Assembly (NCBI GenBank): GCA_937871915.1
Contig: CALMPG010000187.1
Span: forward strand, 1-64,000
Direction: 5' to 3'
DNA: 64,000 nt
Source: an uncultured Phycisphaerales bacterium
Lineage (GTDB): Bacteria; Planctomycetota; Phycisphaerae; Phycisphaerales; UBA1924
Below, one piece after another: positions 1 to 11,619 of the stretch. Below the pieces are notes generated by a model that ran no database searches, was not told the DNA's origin, and saw only the letters and a list, made by a program, of their open reading frames with translations. The translations under genes were made by a program, and so were the position numbers. Numbering within the stretch: position 1 is the stretch's first letter; each line of letters opens with the position of its first letter.

Positions 1-83
1 CGTGGGGGGGGGGGGGGGGGGCGGGAGGGGGGGGGGGGGGGGGGGGGGGCGGGGTGGGGGGGGGGGGGGGGGGGGGGGGGGGG
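1..83. repeat. Poly-G low-complexity tract at window edge
   Basis: The first 83 bases are almost all G, broken only by a few other bases. The rest of the stretch up to the first gene is ordinary GC-rich sequence with no ORF I would accept. Such a tract can be real, but it is also what failed sequencing cycles in two-colour chemistry give at contig edges. A second set of G tracts breaks a gene near 14.1 kb. Confidence 0.8.
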
Positions 84-246
84 CGGAGTCCTCCTTCCTG
101 CACTGGCGCGCAGAGACCGTTCGTGATTCTCCGCGTGCGGTTTTCTTCTTCGCCTTCGGTCCCCTTGCCCATCCGCGTGAAAACCGCCCTCCACCGCGGC
201 CACGCGTACCCTTCTCTTCCCCCCCGTCCCCGGAGTTTCCAGCCTC

Positions 247-3200
247 ATGAACGCCCACCGCCCCACCCGCCTCGCCGCGTCGCTCACCCTCGCAACCTGC
301 CTCCTGCTCGCCTTCGCGGGGGGGGCGACCACCGCCCGCGCCCAGGGCTTCGGCGATGCCCTCAAGGGCCTCGGCGACAAGGCCAAGCAGGCCGCCCAGG
401 ACGCGGCCAAGGATGCCGAGAAGAAGGCCAAGGACGCCATGAAGGACATGGACCCCACCGCGACCAAGCCGCCCGCGATGCCCGACGCTACCACGCCCCT
501 GCCCACCGATCCCCGCCTCGTCACCGGCACGCTTCCCAACGGCCTCTCGTACATCGTCGTCAAGCACCCCAATCCCCCCGGCCGCGCCGTGATGTGGATC
601 CACATCGCCACCGGCTCGCTCAACGAGAAGGACAACCAGCGCGGCATCGCCCACTACCTCGAGCACATGGCCTTCAACGGCTCGGAGAACTTCTCCCCCG
701 GCTCGGTGATCGACTTCTTCCAGTCCATGGGCCTCTCCTTCGGGCGCGACCAGAACGCGTTCACCAGCTTCGATCAGACGACCTACCAGCTGACGTTCCC
801 CGATGTGAAGCCCGAGACGCTCGAGAAGGGCATGCGGTTCTTCTCCGATGTGGCCGGGAAGCTCTCGCTCCTGCCCGAGGAGATCGACAAGGAGCGGCAG
901 ATCATCCTCGAGGAGAAGCGCACCCGCGCCGGCGGCCGCCAGCGCATCCAGGACTACGTCCTCGAGCGCCTCGCCCCCGGCTCGCTCATCGGCGAGCGCC
1001 TCCCCATCGGCATCGACGCGACGCTCGACAAGCTCTCCCGCCCCGACTTCGCGGACTACTACGACCGCTACTACGTCCCCGGGAACATGACGATGATCGT
1101 CGTCGCCGACGCCGACCCGAAGATCGTCATCGACCAGATCCAGAAGTCCTTCGGCAACCTGGAGAAGAAGCCCGTTCCCCCCAGCCAGGACCCGAAGGTC
1201 TCTCCGACCTCCGGCGTGCGGGCCATCGTCGCCAGCGACAAGGAACTCACGCAGGCGAGCATCGAACTCACCCGCATCTGGCCCAAGCGCCCCCCCACCA
1301 CCACCGTCGGCCAGATGCGCGACGACCTCGTCCGCGAGATGGGCGTCATGGCCTTCAACCGCCGCATCGGCACCAGGCTCGAGAAGGGCGGCACGTCCTA
1401 TCTGCGCGCCAACGCCAGCGCGGCCCAGATGTTCAAGGTCGCCTTCGCCACTTCCGTCAGTTGCGACGGCGAGGCCGCCAAGTGGAAGGAGATGCTCGCC
1501 GAGCTCGGCACCGACCTGCAGCGGGCCCGCCTGCACGGCTTCACCACCCACGAGCTCGACAACGTCCGCAAGGAGATCCTCTCCGGTGCCGAGCGTCAGG
1601 TCGAGCGCGAGCCGACCGAGCGGGCCGACGTCATGATCCGAGGCCTGAACACCGCCGTCGCCAACGGCGACACCATCACCTCCGCGGCGCAGGACCTCGA
1701 CCTGGTCAAGCAGCTCCTGCCGACGATCACCGCCGAGGAGATCGCCCGGACCTTCGCGGCCAACTTCGACTTCTCCAGCGTCGTCCTCGTCGCCGAGTTC
1801 CCCTCCACGATGGAGGGCGGCGTGCCCGGCGAGAGCGACGTCATCGCCGCCGGCACCAAGGCGCTGGATGTGAAGCCCGAGACCGAGACCGAGGCCGCCC
1901 GCGCGACGGCGCTGATGGACAAGACACCCACCCCCGGCACCATCGTGGAACAGGACGAGCACGCGGCGACCAAGGTCACCAACGCCTGGCTCTCCAACGG
2001 CGCCCGCGTCCACTACCGCTTCATGGACGAGCAGAAGAACGACGCGACCATCACCATCACCCTCGCGGGCGGCGCGATCCAGGAAACCGCCGCCGACCGC
2101 GGCATCGCCGAGCTCGCCGGCGTCGCCTGGATGCAGCCCGCCACCAGCACCCTCACCTCGACGGACATCCGCGACCTCACCACCGGCCGCAAGGCCCGGG
2201 CCCGCGGCGGCATCGGTCTGGACACCATGACCATCACCGTCTCGGGCAGCCCCGCCGACCTCGAGTCGGCCATGCAGCAGGCCCACCTCATGCTCACCGA
2301 CCCGGTGATCGAGCAATCCGGGTACGACCGCTGGAAGACCCGCTCGCTCCGCATGGCCGAGGAGCGCAAGAAGATCGTCGAGGGCGTCCTCGGCGAGACC
2401 CTCGCCGCCACGATCTATCCCGCCGGCGAGGTCCGCGTCCAGCCCCTCACCCCCGAGCAGATCAACGCCCAGACGCCCGCCAAGAGCCAGGCGTGGCTCC
2501 GGGCCCGCCTCGCGAGCGCCCCCATCGAGGTCGCCGTTGTCGGCGACATCCCCAAGGACGAGGCCATGCGGCTGGTGAACACCTACGTCGGCTCGCTCGC
2601 GAAGCGCGACCGGATCGGCGACACAACGCTCGCGAGCCTGCGCACCCTCGCCCGCCCCTCCGGCCCCCGCGCCGTCGAGAAGACCGTCGAGACCCAGACC
2701 GACAAGGCCCCCGTCGTCGTCGGCTTCTACGCCTGCGACCAGAACCAGGTGAACGACCGCCGCAACCTCTCCTTCGCCTCGCAGGTGGTCTCCACCCGCA
2801 TGCTCAAGCTCATCCGCGAGGAAGAGCAGCTCGCCTACAGCCCGCGCGCCGGCGTCCGCCCCGGGCAGGAGTTCCCCGGCTTCGGCGTCTTCATCCTCAA
2901 CACTACCACCAACCCGACCAAGGTGGCCCGCCTGCTCGAGGTGACATGGACGCTCTTCGACGAGTTCGCCAAGGACGGCCCCACCGACGAGGAGATGACC
3001 GTCGTCAAGAAGCAGATCGCCAACACCCTCGACACCGAGATGCGCCGCCCGAACTTCTGGCTCGGCCAGATGGCCACGCTCACGTACCGTGGCGGCGACC
3101 TCGACGACTCCGTCACCGCCCCCGAGTACTACCAGAGCCTCACCGCCGCGGCCGTCAAGGCCACGTTCGACAAGTACTACGTCCCCAGCGCGAAGTTCTC

Positions 3201-3282
3201 CGTGGTCGTCACGCCCGCCGGCGGCCATCCCGCCTCGTCGAGCGAGGGCGAGCACGCCCCCGCCAGGCCGACGGGCAACTGA
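247..3282 (+). CDS. Secreted M16 family zinc metallopeptidase (PqqL-like, full two-half form)
   Basis: The 1011-residue protein starts with a signal peptide (charged start, hydrophobic core around residues 10-25, AxA near 30-32), followed by an Ala/Lys-rich helical linker to about residue 68. The first M16 domain carries the inverse zinc motif H-Y-L-E-H at 136-140 and the downstream Glu near 222 ('LEEKR'). The second half ends with the Arg/Tyr pair typical of the non-catalytic M16 half ('REEEQLAYSP'). Length and layout match PqqL-like enzymes with two M16 halves in one chain. By family it degrades peptides outside the cytoplasm. No good Shine-Dalgarno sequence is seen. The start is chosen because it gives a complete signal peptide. 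Confidence 0.92.
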   Translation: MNAHRPTRLAASLTLATCLLLAFAGGATTARAQGFGDALKGLGDKAKQAAQDAAKDAEKKAKDAMKDMDPTATKPPAMPDATTPLPTDPRLVTGTLPNGLSYIVVKHPNPPGRAVMWIHIATGSLNEKDNQRGIAHYLEHMAFNGSENFSPGSVIDFFQSMGLSFGRDQNAFTSFDQTTYQLTFPDVKPETLEKGMRFFSDVAGKLSLLPEEIDKERQIILEEKRTRAGGRQRIQDYVLERLAPGSLIGERLPIGIDATLDKLSRPDFADYYDRYYVPGNMTMIVVADADPKIVIDQIQKSFGNLEKKPVPPSQDPKVSPTSGVRAIVASDKELTQASIELTRIWPKRPPTTTVGQMRDDLVREMGVMAFNRRIGTRLEKGGTSYLRANASAAQMFKVAFATSVSCDGEAAKWKEMLAELGTDLQRARLHGFTTHELDNVRKEILSGAERQVEREPTERADVMIRGLNTAVANGDTITSAAQDLDLVKQLLPTITAEEIARTFAANFDFSSVVLVAEFPSTMEGGVPGESDVIAAGTKALDVKPETETEAARATALMDKTPTPGTIVEQDEHAATKVTNAWLSNGARVHYRFMDEQKNDATITITLAGGAIQETAADRGIAELAGVAWMQPATSTLTSTDIRDLTTGRKARARGGIGLDTMTITVSGSPADLESAMQQAHLMLTDPVIEQSGYDRWKTRSLRMAEERKKIVEGVLGETLAATIYPAGEVRVQPLTPEQINAQTPAKSQAWLRARLASAPIEVAVVGDIPKDEAMRLVNTYVGSLAKRDRIGDTTLASLRTLARPSGPRAVEKTVETQTDKAPVVVGFYACDQNQVNDRRNLSFASQVVSTRMLKLIREEEQLAYSPRAGVRPGQEFPGFGVFILNTTTNPTKVARLLEVTWTLFDEFAKDGPTDEEMTVVKKQIANTLDTEMRRPNFWLGQMATLTYRGGDLDDSVTAPEYYQSLTAAAVKATFDKYYVPSAKFSVVVTPAGGHPASSSEGEHAPARPTGN

Positions 3283-3294
3283 CGCCGGAGCGCG

Positions 3295-4197
3295 TCAGGC
3301 CGTCGGGTCCCACGCGGATACGCCCGCCCTCCCCCCAGCCCCGGAAGCGTCCGGGGCTTTTTCGTGCGCGCTCGTGAACGAGCCGAGCGCCAGCCCGTCG
3401 CAGGCCAGTTCCATCCCCGCGGGCAGCTCGGCGTTGGTCGCCGCGTGCAAGAGGTCGTGGGTCATGTGCACGAAGTACGTGCGCTCGGCCCCGATCTCCG
3501 ACGCGGCCGCGACGGCCTGATCCAGCGTGAAGTGCGTCGGATGGTGCCGCTTGCGGAGCGCATCGAGCACCAGCGTCCGCACGCCCCGGAGTTTCGCCCA
3601 CGACTCGGTGGGGATCGCCGACACATCCGTGCAATACGCCAGCGGCAGGATGTCGTCCACGCCCGGCACGTTCACCGCCCGCTCGATGCGGAAGCCCAGC
3701 ACCGGCAGACGCCCGTGCATCAGGCGGATGGGGGTGAAACGCAGGCCGCAGATCTCGAACGGCCGCTCGGGTTCGATCGTGAACGGGATGAGCGTCGCCA
3801 CGAACGACTTGTTGATGTTGCGTTCCTGCTCGAAGATGTGCGTGTACACCCGATGCAGGCTCTCCATCACGCCCGCCTCGGCGTACACCTCGATCGGGCC
3901 GCTCTGGAGCACGTTGAAGCGGCGGAGTTCGTCCACGCCGAAGGTGTGGTCCACGTGGTTGTGCGTGAACACCACCGCGTCGCACCGGCGCAGGTGGGCC
4001 CGCAACGCCTGCTGCCGCATGTCCGGCCCGCAGTCGAGCAGGATCGTCCGGTCCTGCCCCTGCCGGTCGGCAAACTCCAGCACGGCCGCGGTCCGCAGGC
4101 GATTGTCCCGCGGGTCGGCGCTCGTGCACACGGCGCAGCCGCACCCGACGACCGGCACGCCGGAGGATGTGCCCGTGCCCAGAAAGGTGAAACGCAT
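3295..4197 (-). CDS. MBL-fold metallo-hydrolase (phosphodiesterase/PhnP-like)
   Basis: The 300-residue protein opens with 'MRFTFLGTGTSSGVP', a Cys-rich stretch (GCGCAVC), and the metal motif H79-N-H81-V-D83-H84. These are hallmarks of the PhnP/tRNase Z-like branch of the metallo-beta-lactamase superfamily, which hydrolyses phosphodiester bonds with two metal ions. The exact substrate cannot be read. A longer ORF exists upstream in frame, but the family N-terminus begins at this ATG. TATTGT lies 5 nt before it and there is no Shine-Dalgarno sequence, which fits a leaderless start. The last 20 or so residues overlap the convergent M16 terminator and look like non-conserved tail. Confidence 0.88.
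   Translation of the reverse strand: MRFTFLGTGTSSGVPVVGCGCAVCTSADPRDNRLRTAAVLEFADRQGQDRTILLDCGPDMRQQALRAHLRRCDAVVFTHNHVDHTFGVDELRRFNVLQSGPIEVYAEAGVMESLHRVYTHIFEQERNINKSFVATLIPFTIEPERPFEICGLRFTPIRLMHGRLPVLGFRIERAVNVPGVDDILPLAYCTDVSAIPTESWAKLRGVRTLVLDALRKRHHPTHFTLDQAVAAASEIGAERTYFVHMTHDLLHAATNAELPAGMELACDGLALGSFTSAHEKAPDASGAGGRAGVSAWDPTA
3339..3362 (+). terminator. Rho-independent terminator after the M16 gene
   Basis: A 7-bp stem (CCCCGGA / TCCGGGG) is followed by CTTTTT on the + strand, 57 bases after the M16 stop. It lies inside the last codons of the convergent MBL gene. Confidence 0.75.
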
Positions 4198-4208
4198 GGC
4201 GGACAATA

Positions 4209-4817
4209 TCAGCGCACCGGCGGTCGGGCGGCACGGGCGGCCCGTCCGCCCGTGGTGTCCGCGGGGGTCGCTGGAAGCCGCCACGCCGCGCCGCACTCCG
4301 AGCAGACCGTGCACCCATCCGCCTCCGGCGCGGCGGGGGCGAGCGGGTACGCGCACGAGGCGCAATACCGCGATCGGATCAGGGCCCCCGCGTACACCGG
4401 TGCCCAAAACCATTGAACGAGCGGCGTCATGAGGATGATCTGCACCGCCGCTGTCAGGGCGAACACGCCGGTCACCACGGATATGCCCACGAACGTCGGA
4501 ACACCCGAAGTGCGGCGGAACAACGCGGGCATCCCGTACCACATTGCCAGCGTAATCGGTCCCCAGCCGAGCACGCCGACACCCACGCCGCACATGCAGA
4601 GAACCAGATATTTCGCGATGCCCTGCCCTCGCACGCCCGCACGAACACCGCAGTCGATGAGGACCGCCCGACGGACATCCGCGGGCATGACCGACCCGAC
4701 GAACGGGGGGGCTGCTCTGCGCGGCCGCAGCGCCGCCACTCGCCGACCACGATCGTCCAGCAGCGGTCTTGCTGTCCACAGCGAGGCGAACCCGGCGGTT
4801 CGCGCCAGGGGGCTCAT
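4209..4817 (-). CDS. Membrane protein with C-terminal zinc ribbon, unknown function
   Basis: The 202-residue protein has about three hydrophobic segments (near residues 65-90, 90-110 and 115-145) and then a zinc-ribbon-like C-terminus, 'CASCAYPL...CTVCSECGAAW'. The start ATG overlaps the stop of the upstream nuclease gene by 4 bp (ATGA), so the two are probably translationally coupled. Two other proteins in this window (35295-35759 and 42642-43802) carry the same type of ribbon next to membrane segments. I do not recognise a function. The ribbon may bind zinc, which is inference. Confidence 0.75.
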   Translation of the reverse strand: MSPLARTAGFASLWTARPLLDDRGRRVAALRPRRAAPPFVGSVMPADVRRAVLIDCGVRAGVRGQGIAKYLVLCMCGVGVGVLGWGPITLAMWYGMPALFRRTSGVPTFVGISVVTGVFALTAAVQIILMTPLVQWFWAPVYAGALIRSRYCASCAYPLAPAAPEADGCTVCSECGAAWRLPATPADTTGGRAARAARPPVR

Positions 4818-5911
4818 GGCTTGGCCGGCGGTGCGGGATCGGCGGCCGATCCGTTCTCGTGCCGGCCCTTGCTCGCCGCCATCGGATTCGGCTCGACGCT
4901 CGACACCTCGTCGTACTTCACAAAGTCGCTCACGTCCTTGGCGGACATCGCCGACGCCTCCCACGCCGCGGCGTACATCGCCCCCAGCATCGCCCCCCCG
5001 TCGCACAACCGCTCGACCATGAACGCCTTGCCCGCGTCCTTCTCCAACTCGCCCGTCTTCTGCAGCACGTACAGCGGGCGCACCTGGTCGAACGACCGCT
5101 GGATGTGGGCCAGCACATCCTCCCACGGATTGTCCTTGTCCACCGTGCGCTCCGCCTTGCACAGGCCCTTGATCGCGTCGTACGTCAGGTGGTGCAGCCC
5201 CAGCAACGTGGTATCGATGTACCGATGGAACCCCTTGGCCGTCGTGAATCCCTCCGGGTTCGGCCCGATCCACCCGTGATGGTGCAGCGTGGTGTGCAGC
5301 GGCTGGGCCGCGTCGCCCACGAAGTGGGCCAGTTGCCCCATCTCGAAGATCACGTTCGCCCGTGCCGCGGCCAACTGGTCCGCCCGCTTCGGATCATCCA
5401 GCGCCCCGAGCACCCGCACCTGCCGGTCGCTCGAAATCAGCTTGCCATAGTGCTCCATGATGGCGTGCGGCAGGAATCCCGGCCACTCCTGCGTCCGGGC
5501 CGGGTCGCGTTTCTCGCTGTACGGATCGACGCTCTCCGGATGCTCGTGCTTGGCGACCGCCAGCGCCCGCAGATACTCGTACCGCAGCGGCGGCACCGTC
5601 GAGAGCGTGAGGCCGAACTGCTCGAGCTGCTCGATGTCGATGAAGTGGTCCGGGTCGTTCTCGTGCCTGAGCTGCCCGAGGTTGATGGCCCGGTACCGGT
5701 CCGGCTCACCGGACTGATACCCCACCTGGGCCCGCCCGGACTCGGCGAACACAAACGCAAGGTCGCCCTTCCTCGCCTCCTCGGGCACCCTCGCCGCCAT
5801 CGCGTCCATCCCGAGCCACGCGATCGTGCGATGCCCGTGGGCGTCCCAGGCGAGGGCGGAAGACGCAAACACACACAACGCCGCGGCCGCCGTGAATACT
5901 GCCTTGCGCAT
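4814..5911 (-). CDS. S1/P1-type zinc-dependent nuclease, secreted
   Basis: The 365-residue protein has a signal peptide cleaved after A21. This leaves Trp as the first mature residue, followed by 'DAHGH'. That is the family signature, because the N-terminal Trp and its neighbouring His ligate zinc. The later 'HFVGDAAQPLH' motif supplies further ligands. Enzymes of this family cut single-stranded DNA and RNA and act as 3'-nucleotidases outside the cytoplasm, so a role in nucleic-acid or phosphate scavenging is likely. It lies 20 nt downstream of gpsA on the same strand and overlaps the next gene by 4 bp, so the three may be co-transcribed. Confidence 0.9.
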   Translation of the reverse strand: MRKAVFTAAAALCVFASSALAWDAHGHRTIAWLGMDAMAARVPEEARKGDLAFVFAESGRAQVGYQSGEPDRYRAINLGQLRHENDPDHFIDIEQLEQFGLTLSTVPPLRYEYLRALAVAKHEHPESVDPYSEKRDPARTQEWPGFLPHAIMEHYGKLISSDRQVRVLGALDDPKRADQLAAARANVIFEMGQLAHFVGDAAQPLHTTLHHHGWIGPNPEGFTTAKGFHRYIDTTLLGLHHLTYDAIKGLCKAERTVDKDNPWEDVLAHIQRSFDQVRPLYVLQKTGELEKDAGKAFMVERLCDGGAMLGAMYAAAWEASAMSAKDVSDFVKYDEVSSVEPNPMAASKGRHENGSAADPAPPAKP

Positions 5912-5931
5912 GAACGGTGTCCTTCTCTCGA

Positions 5932-7047
5932 TCACCCCACCCGCTCCGCCTTCTGCTCCCGGCTCATCAACCGGCCGATCCCGTCGATCGGGTCCAGCCC
6001 CTCGTACAACACCGCATGGACCGTTTCCATAATCGGCATTTCTACCCGGTACTTCTTGCCCAGCGCGATCACGGCCCGGCTGGTCTCCACGCCTTCCACC
6101 ACGAACGGCGTCGATTTCAGGTAGTCCTTGAGCTTCTTCCCTCGCCCGAGCGCCTCGCCCAGCGACCGGTTGCGCCCCTCGGGCGAGAAGCACGTCGTGG
6201 CCAGATCGCCCACGCCCGCGAGCCCGAAGAACGTCTCCGTGCTCGCCCCCATCGCCGTCCCCAGGCGCGTGAGCTCCGCCAGGCCGCGGGCCAACAGCGC
6301 GCTCTTGGCGTTGTACCCCGCGTGCAAGCCGTCGAGGATGCCCGCCGCGATCGCGATCACGTTCTTGAGCGCCCCCGCGAGTTCCACGCCGATCACATCG
6401 TCGGTCGTGTACACGCGCAGGTACGACGTGGCGAACAGCGCCTGCACCCGCTTGCTGAAGTCCGCGCTGTCGCTGGCCACGATCATCGTCGCCGGAAGCC
6501 CGCGGGCCAGCTCCGCCGCGATCGTCGGTCCGCTGAGCACCCCGATCGGGCGCGGCCGCCGATCCGGATCATCCCCCAGCGCATCGGCGATGAGCTGCGT
6601 CGGCCGCATCATCGTCTCCGTCTCGATCCCCTTGGACACGCTCAGAACCCCCGCGTCCGCGCGGCACTTGCCCCTGGCCTTCTTCCACACCTCGCGCGTG
6701 AACTGCACCGGCACCGCCGACACGATCACGTCCGCCTCCGCCAGCGTCTTCTTGAGGTCCGTGGAGACCCGCACCGCCTCGGGAAGCACGAACTGCGGCA
6801 GCCGCTCGCTCCGGCGTGCCTGGAGCAATGCCCCCGCCTCGTCGAGGCTGTGCCCCCACATCACGACGTCGGCGACGGCCGCGCCGTTGCCGCCCCGCCC
6901 CGGACGATCGGCCCCCGGCAGCCTCGCCGCCAGCACCCCCGCGCACACCAGCCCCATCTGCCCGATGCCCAGAATCGCTACCCGTGTCCCCGGCGTGGGG
7001 TTGGGAGGTGAACCATTCGTCTCGGCCGTCTTGGGTCGGTTGGACAT
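5932..7047 (-). CDS. gpsA: NAD(P)H-dependent glycerol-3-phosphate dehydrogenase
   Basis: The 371-residue protein reduces dihydroxyacetone phosphate to sn-glycerol-3-phosphate for phospholipid synthesis. A Rossmann nucleotide site is seen at about residues 23-42 ('VAILGIGQMGLVCAGVLA'), then 'LSVSKGIE', 'VLSGPTIAAEL', and the catalytic Lys in 'ELAGALKNVIAIAAGI'. The C-terminal helical domain includes 'GLAGVGDL.TTC.S...RN'. All are family-typical. It is slightly longer than usual because of a Pro-rich N-terminal extension. The ATG follows TACACT by 7 nt without a Shine-Dalgarno sequence, so the mRNA is probably leaderless. The 'GIGQMG' loop replaces the common GAGxWG and still fits GxGxxG. Confidence 0.95.
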   Translation of the reverse strand: MSNRPKTAETNGSPPNPTPGTRVAILGIGQMGLVCAGVLAARLPGADRPGRGGNGAAVADVVMWGHSLDEAGALLQARRSERLPQFVLPEAVRVSTDLKKTLAEADVIVSAVPVQFTREVWKKARGKCRADAGVLSVSKGIETETMMRPTQLIADALGDDPDRRPRPIGVLSGPTIAAELARGLPATMIVASDSADFSKRVQALFATSYLRVYTTDDVIGVELAGALKNVIAIAAGILDGLHAGYNAKSALLARGLAELTRLGTAMGASTETFFGLAGVGDLATTCFSPEGRNRSLGEALGRGKKLKDYLKSTPFVVEGVETSRAVIALGKKYRVEMPIMETVHAVLYEGLDPIDGIGRLMSREQKAERVG

Positions 7048-7054
7048 GGACCAG

Positions 7055-7060
7055 AGTGTA
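7055..7060 (-). promoter_or_regulatory. Putative -10 (TACACT), gpsA
   Basis: TACACT on the minus strand ends 7 nt before the gpsA ATG. This is the TAnnnT pattern seen before many genes in this window. No clear -35 is visible. Confidence 0.5.
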
Positions 7061-7082
7061 CGGGGCCACCCGAAAGCCAACG

Positions 7083-7112
7083 AAAACGGCGGCCCCGCGT
7101 GGAGGCCGCCGT
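7083..7112 (-). terminator. Terminator after ppdK
   Basis: On the minus strand a 9-bp perfect stem (ACGGCGGCC / GGCCGCCGT) with a 9-nt loop is followed by TTTCGTT. It lies just past the ppdK stop and immediately upstream of the gpsA promoter. Confidence 0.7.
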
Positions 7113-7135
7113 GGATGGCAGGACTCAAACTCCCC

Positions 7136-9889
<2,754 letters not shown>

Positions 9890-10133
9890 GGCCTCTTCCT
9901 TTGCTGATCTTGTGGATCGTGTCAACGGGTCGTGGATCGCGGTTTCGGGCGTCTCGCCAACGCGGCGGGCCCGGCGCTCCGACTCCCGTGTTTCGGGCTT
10001 CGTTTCCCCTCCCCGAACGGCGCGTTCGCGACTTCCAGGGAGCGGACCCAGAGCATAGAAGCCCCCGTTCTCCCCTTCCCGCCGCGCCCGCGTTTCGCCC
10101 GCAAAGGGCCGGTTTCTTCGTATCCGGCGCTCG

Positions 10134-10139
10134 TATCCT
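10134..10139 (+). promoter_or_regulatory. Putative -10 (TATCCT), pabB
   Basis: TATCCT lies 7 nt before the pabB ATG, with no Shine-Dalgarno sequence between them. It is consistent with a leaderless transcript. Confidence 0.45.
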
Positions 10140-10146
10140 TCGCCCC

Positions 10147-11619
10147 ATGGCCCCCGGATCGACTTGCACGCCAACCTCTTGGGCATTCACCCCAGCCGAC
10201 CTGCTCCGGTCGTGGCCCCGCACCCTGCCCGTCGCGGCCCTGTGTTCCCCTTCCACCCCCGCGGGTCCTTGGTCGCGTTGGTCCATCCTCGCCTCACCCA
10301 CCGGGGTGATGGCCTTCGATCCGGCCGATCCGAACGTTCTCGCCCGCCTGACCCAGACCACATCGCGGACCCGTTCCGCCCCCAATCCATCCTCACCCGT
10401 CCCCTTCCAGGGAGGCTGGCTGGTTGCCCTCTCCTACGAGCTCGGGCGCGCCATCGAGCCCACCGCGGCCGTCCACCCCGCACGAGTGGACGAACGATGG
10501 CCGTGGCCGATCGTCCTCTGGCGATGCCCCTGGGCGTTCGCCTTCGACCACGATCGGCGGCAGTGGTGGATCGTGCAATCCGACGCCGCCGCCAGCGTCC
10601 CCGATCCTTCCCCCTGGAACGTCCCGCCCGACGCGCCCCCATTTCGTTTGGGCATCGCGGACTCCGCGCGATCGCGCGGCCAGTACCTCGCCGCCGTCCG
10701 GCGCGCCGTCGAGTGCATCCACGCCGGAGACTGCTTCCAGGTCAACCTCGCCCACCGCATCAACGCCTCGTTCGAGGGATCCGCGCGTGCCCTGTTCCAC
10801 TCTCTCCTCGGCGCGGCCGCGCCGTGGTACGGTGCGTACCTCGAACTCCCCCACGGCCCGCGATTCCACGCGGCCCTCAGCGCCAGCCCCGAACTCTTCC
10901 TGCGCTACGACGGCGCGTCGCGAATGATCACCACCCGGCCCATCAAGGGGACGCGCACGACCGAGGCCGGCGCGGCCGCGCTCCACGCGAGCGCCAAGGA
11001 CCGGGCCGAACTCAACATGATCATCGACCTGATGCGCAGCGACCTCGGGCGCGTCTGCGACCTCGGCTCGGTGCGCGTCGCCGAGGCCCGGGCCATCGAA
11101 ACCCACGCCTCTGTCGTCCCCGACTCGAAGAGTCGGGGACGACAGAGCGATCCTCTCGTGGTCGCCCCCGGCCTCCACCACGGCGTCGCCACCATCGCCG
11201 GCCGCGTGCGGGAGAACGCCTCCATCGCCGACATCCTTCGGGCCACGTTCCCCGGCGGCTCCATCACCGGAGCGCCCAAGGTCCGGGCCATGCAGATCAT
11301 CGAGGAACTCGAGCCCGCCCCGCGCGGCCTCTACACCGGCGCCATCGGCTTCATCAGCGACTCCGGCGACATCGCCCTCAACATCGCCATCCGCACCGCC
11401 GTCGTCCACGGCACGCCCACCCCGAACTCGTCGGCGCTCGACGACGTGTCCGATGGCACGCTCGCCTACGGAGTCGGCGCGGGAATCGTCGCCGATTCCA
11501 TTCCCGAGCAGGAGTGGCAGGAAACCCTCGACAAGGCGGGCGTGCTGCGCAATCTGCCCACGGACTCGACCGTCGTCCGGCGCGCCCCACGCCCGGTCGC
11601 GCACGGAGCCCGCGCGTGA
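10147..11619 (+). CDS. pabB: Aminodeoxychorismate synthase component I (chorismate-binding enzyme)
   Basis: The 490-residue protein belongs to the anthranilate/aminodeoxychorismate synthase component I family. 'RPIKGTRTTE' (P265-T269) points to PabB rather than TrpE, which usually has PIAGT. Other family blocks are 'ELNMIIDLMRSDLGRVC', 'FPGGSITGAPKVRAMQIIEELE' and 'GLYTGAIGFIS'. It would aminate chorismate towards folate. Residues about 321-334 ('SVVPDSKSRGRQSD') are an insertion just before the conserved 'HGVATIAGRV' segment, and they are encoded by a perfect inverted repeat. The stop overlaps the next GTG start by 4 bp. Confidence 0.88.
   Translation: MAPGSTCTPTSWAFTPADLLRSWPRTLPVAALCSPSTPAGPWSRWSILASPTGVMAFDPADPNVLARLTQTTSRTRSAPNPSSPVPFQGGWLVALSYELGRAIEPTAAVHPARVDERWPWPIVLWRCPWAFAFDHDRRQWWIVQSDAAASVPDPSPWNVPPDAPPFRLGIADSARSRGQYLAAVRRAVECIHAGDCFQVNLAHRINASFEGSARALFHSLLGAAAPWYGAYLELPHGPRFHAALSASPELFLRYDGASRMITTRPIKGTRTTEAGAAALHASAKDRAELNMIIDLMRSDLGRVCDLGSVRVAEARAIETHASVVPDSKSRGRQSDPLVVAPGLHHGVATIAGRVRENASIADILRATFPGGSITGAPKVRAMQIIEELEPAPRGLYTGAIGFISDSGDIALNIAIRTAVVHGTPTPNSSALDDVSDGTLAYGVGAGIVADSIPEQEWQETLDKAGVLRNLPTDSTVVRRAPRPVAHGARA
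11109..11147. repeat. Perfect 18-bp inverted repeat inserted within pabB
   Basis: Left arm 11109-11126 (CTCTGTCGTCCCCGACTC) and right arm 11130-11147 are exact reverse complements with a GAA loop. The reading frame stays open through it and adds about 14-20 residues absent from the usual family alignment at this point. It resembles palindromic elements that insert in frame into genes. Confidence 0.9.

Noticed and set aside
54..3377. 1107-codon open frame on the + strand overlapping the M16 gene
   Set aside because: It is a GC-rich shadow in another frame: Arg/Pro/His-rich with no domains, while the overlapping frame is a clear M16 peptidase.
7105..7135. T-arm-like sequence near the ppdK stop (minus strand GGAGTTTGAGTCC)
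   Set aside because: It lacks the conserved C56 and no acceptor, D or anticodon arms can be formed. It is not a tRNA.
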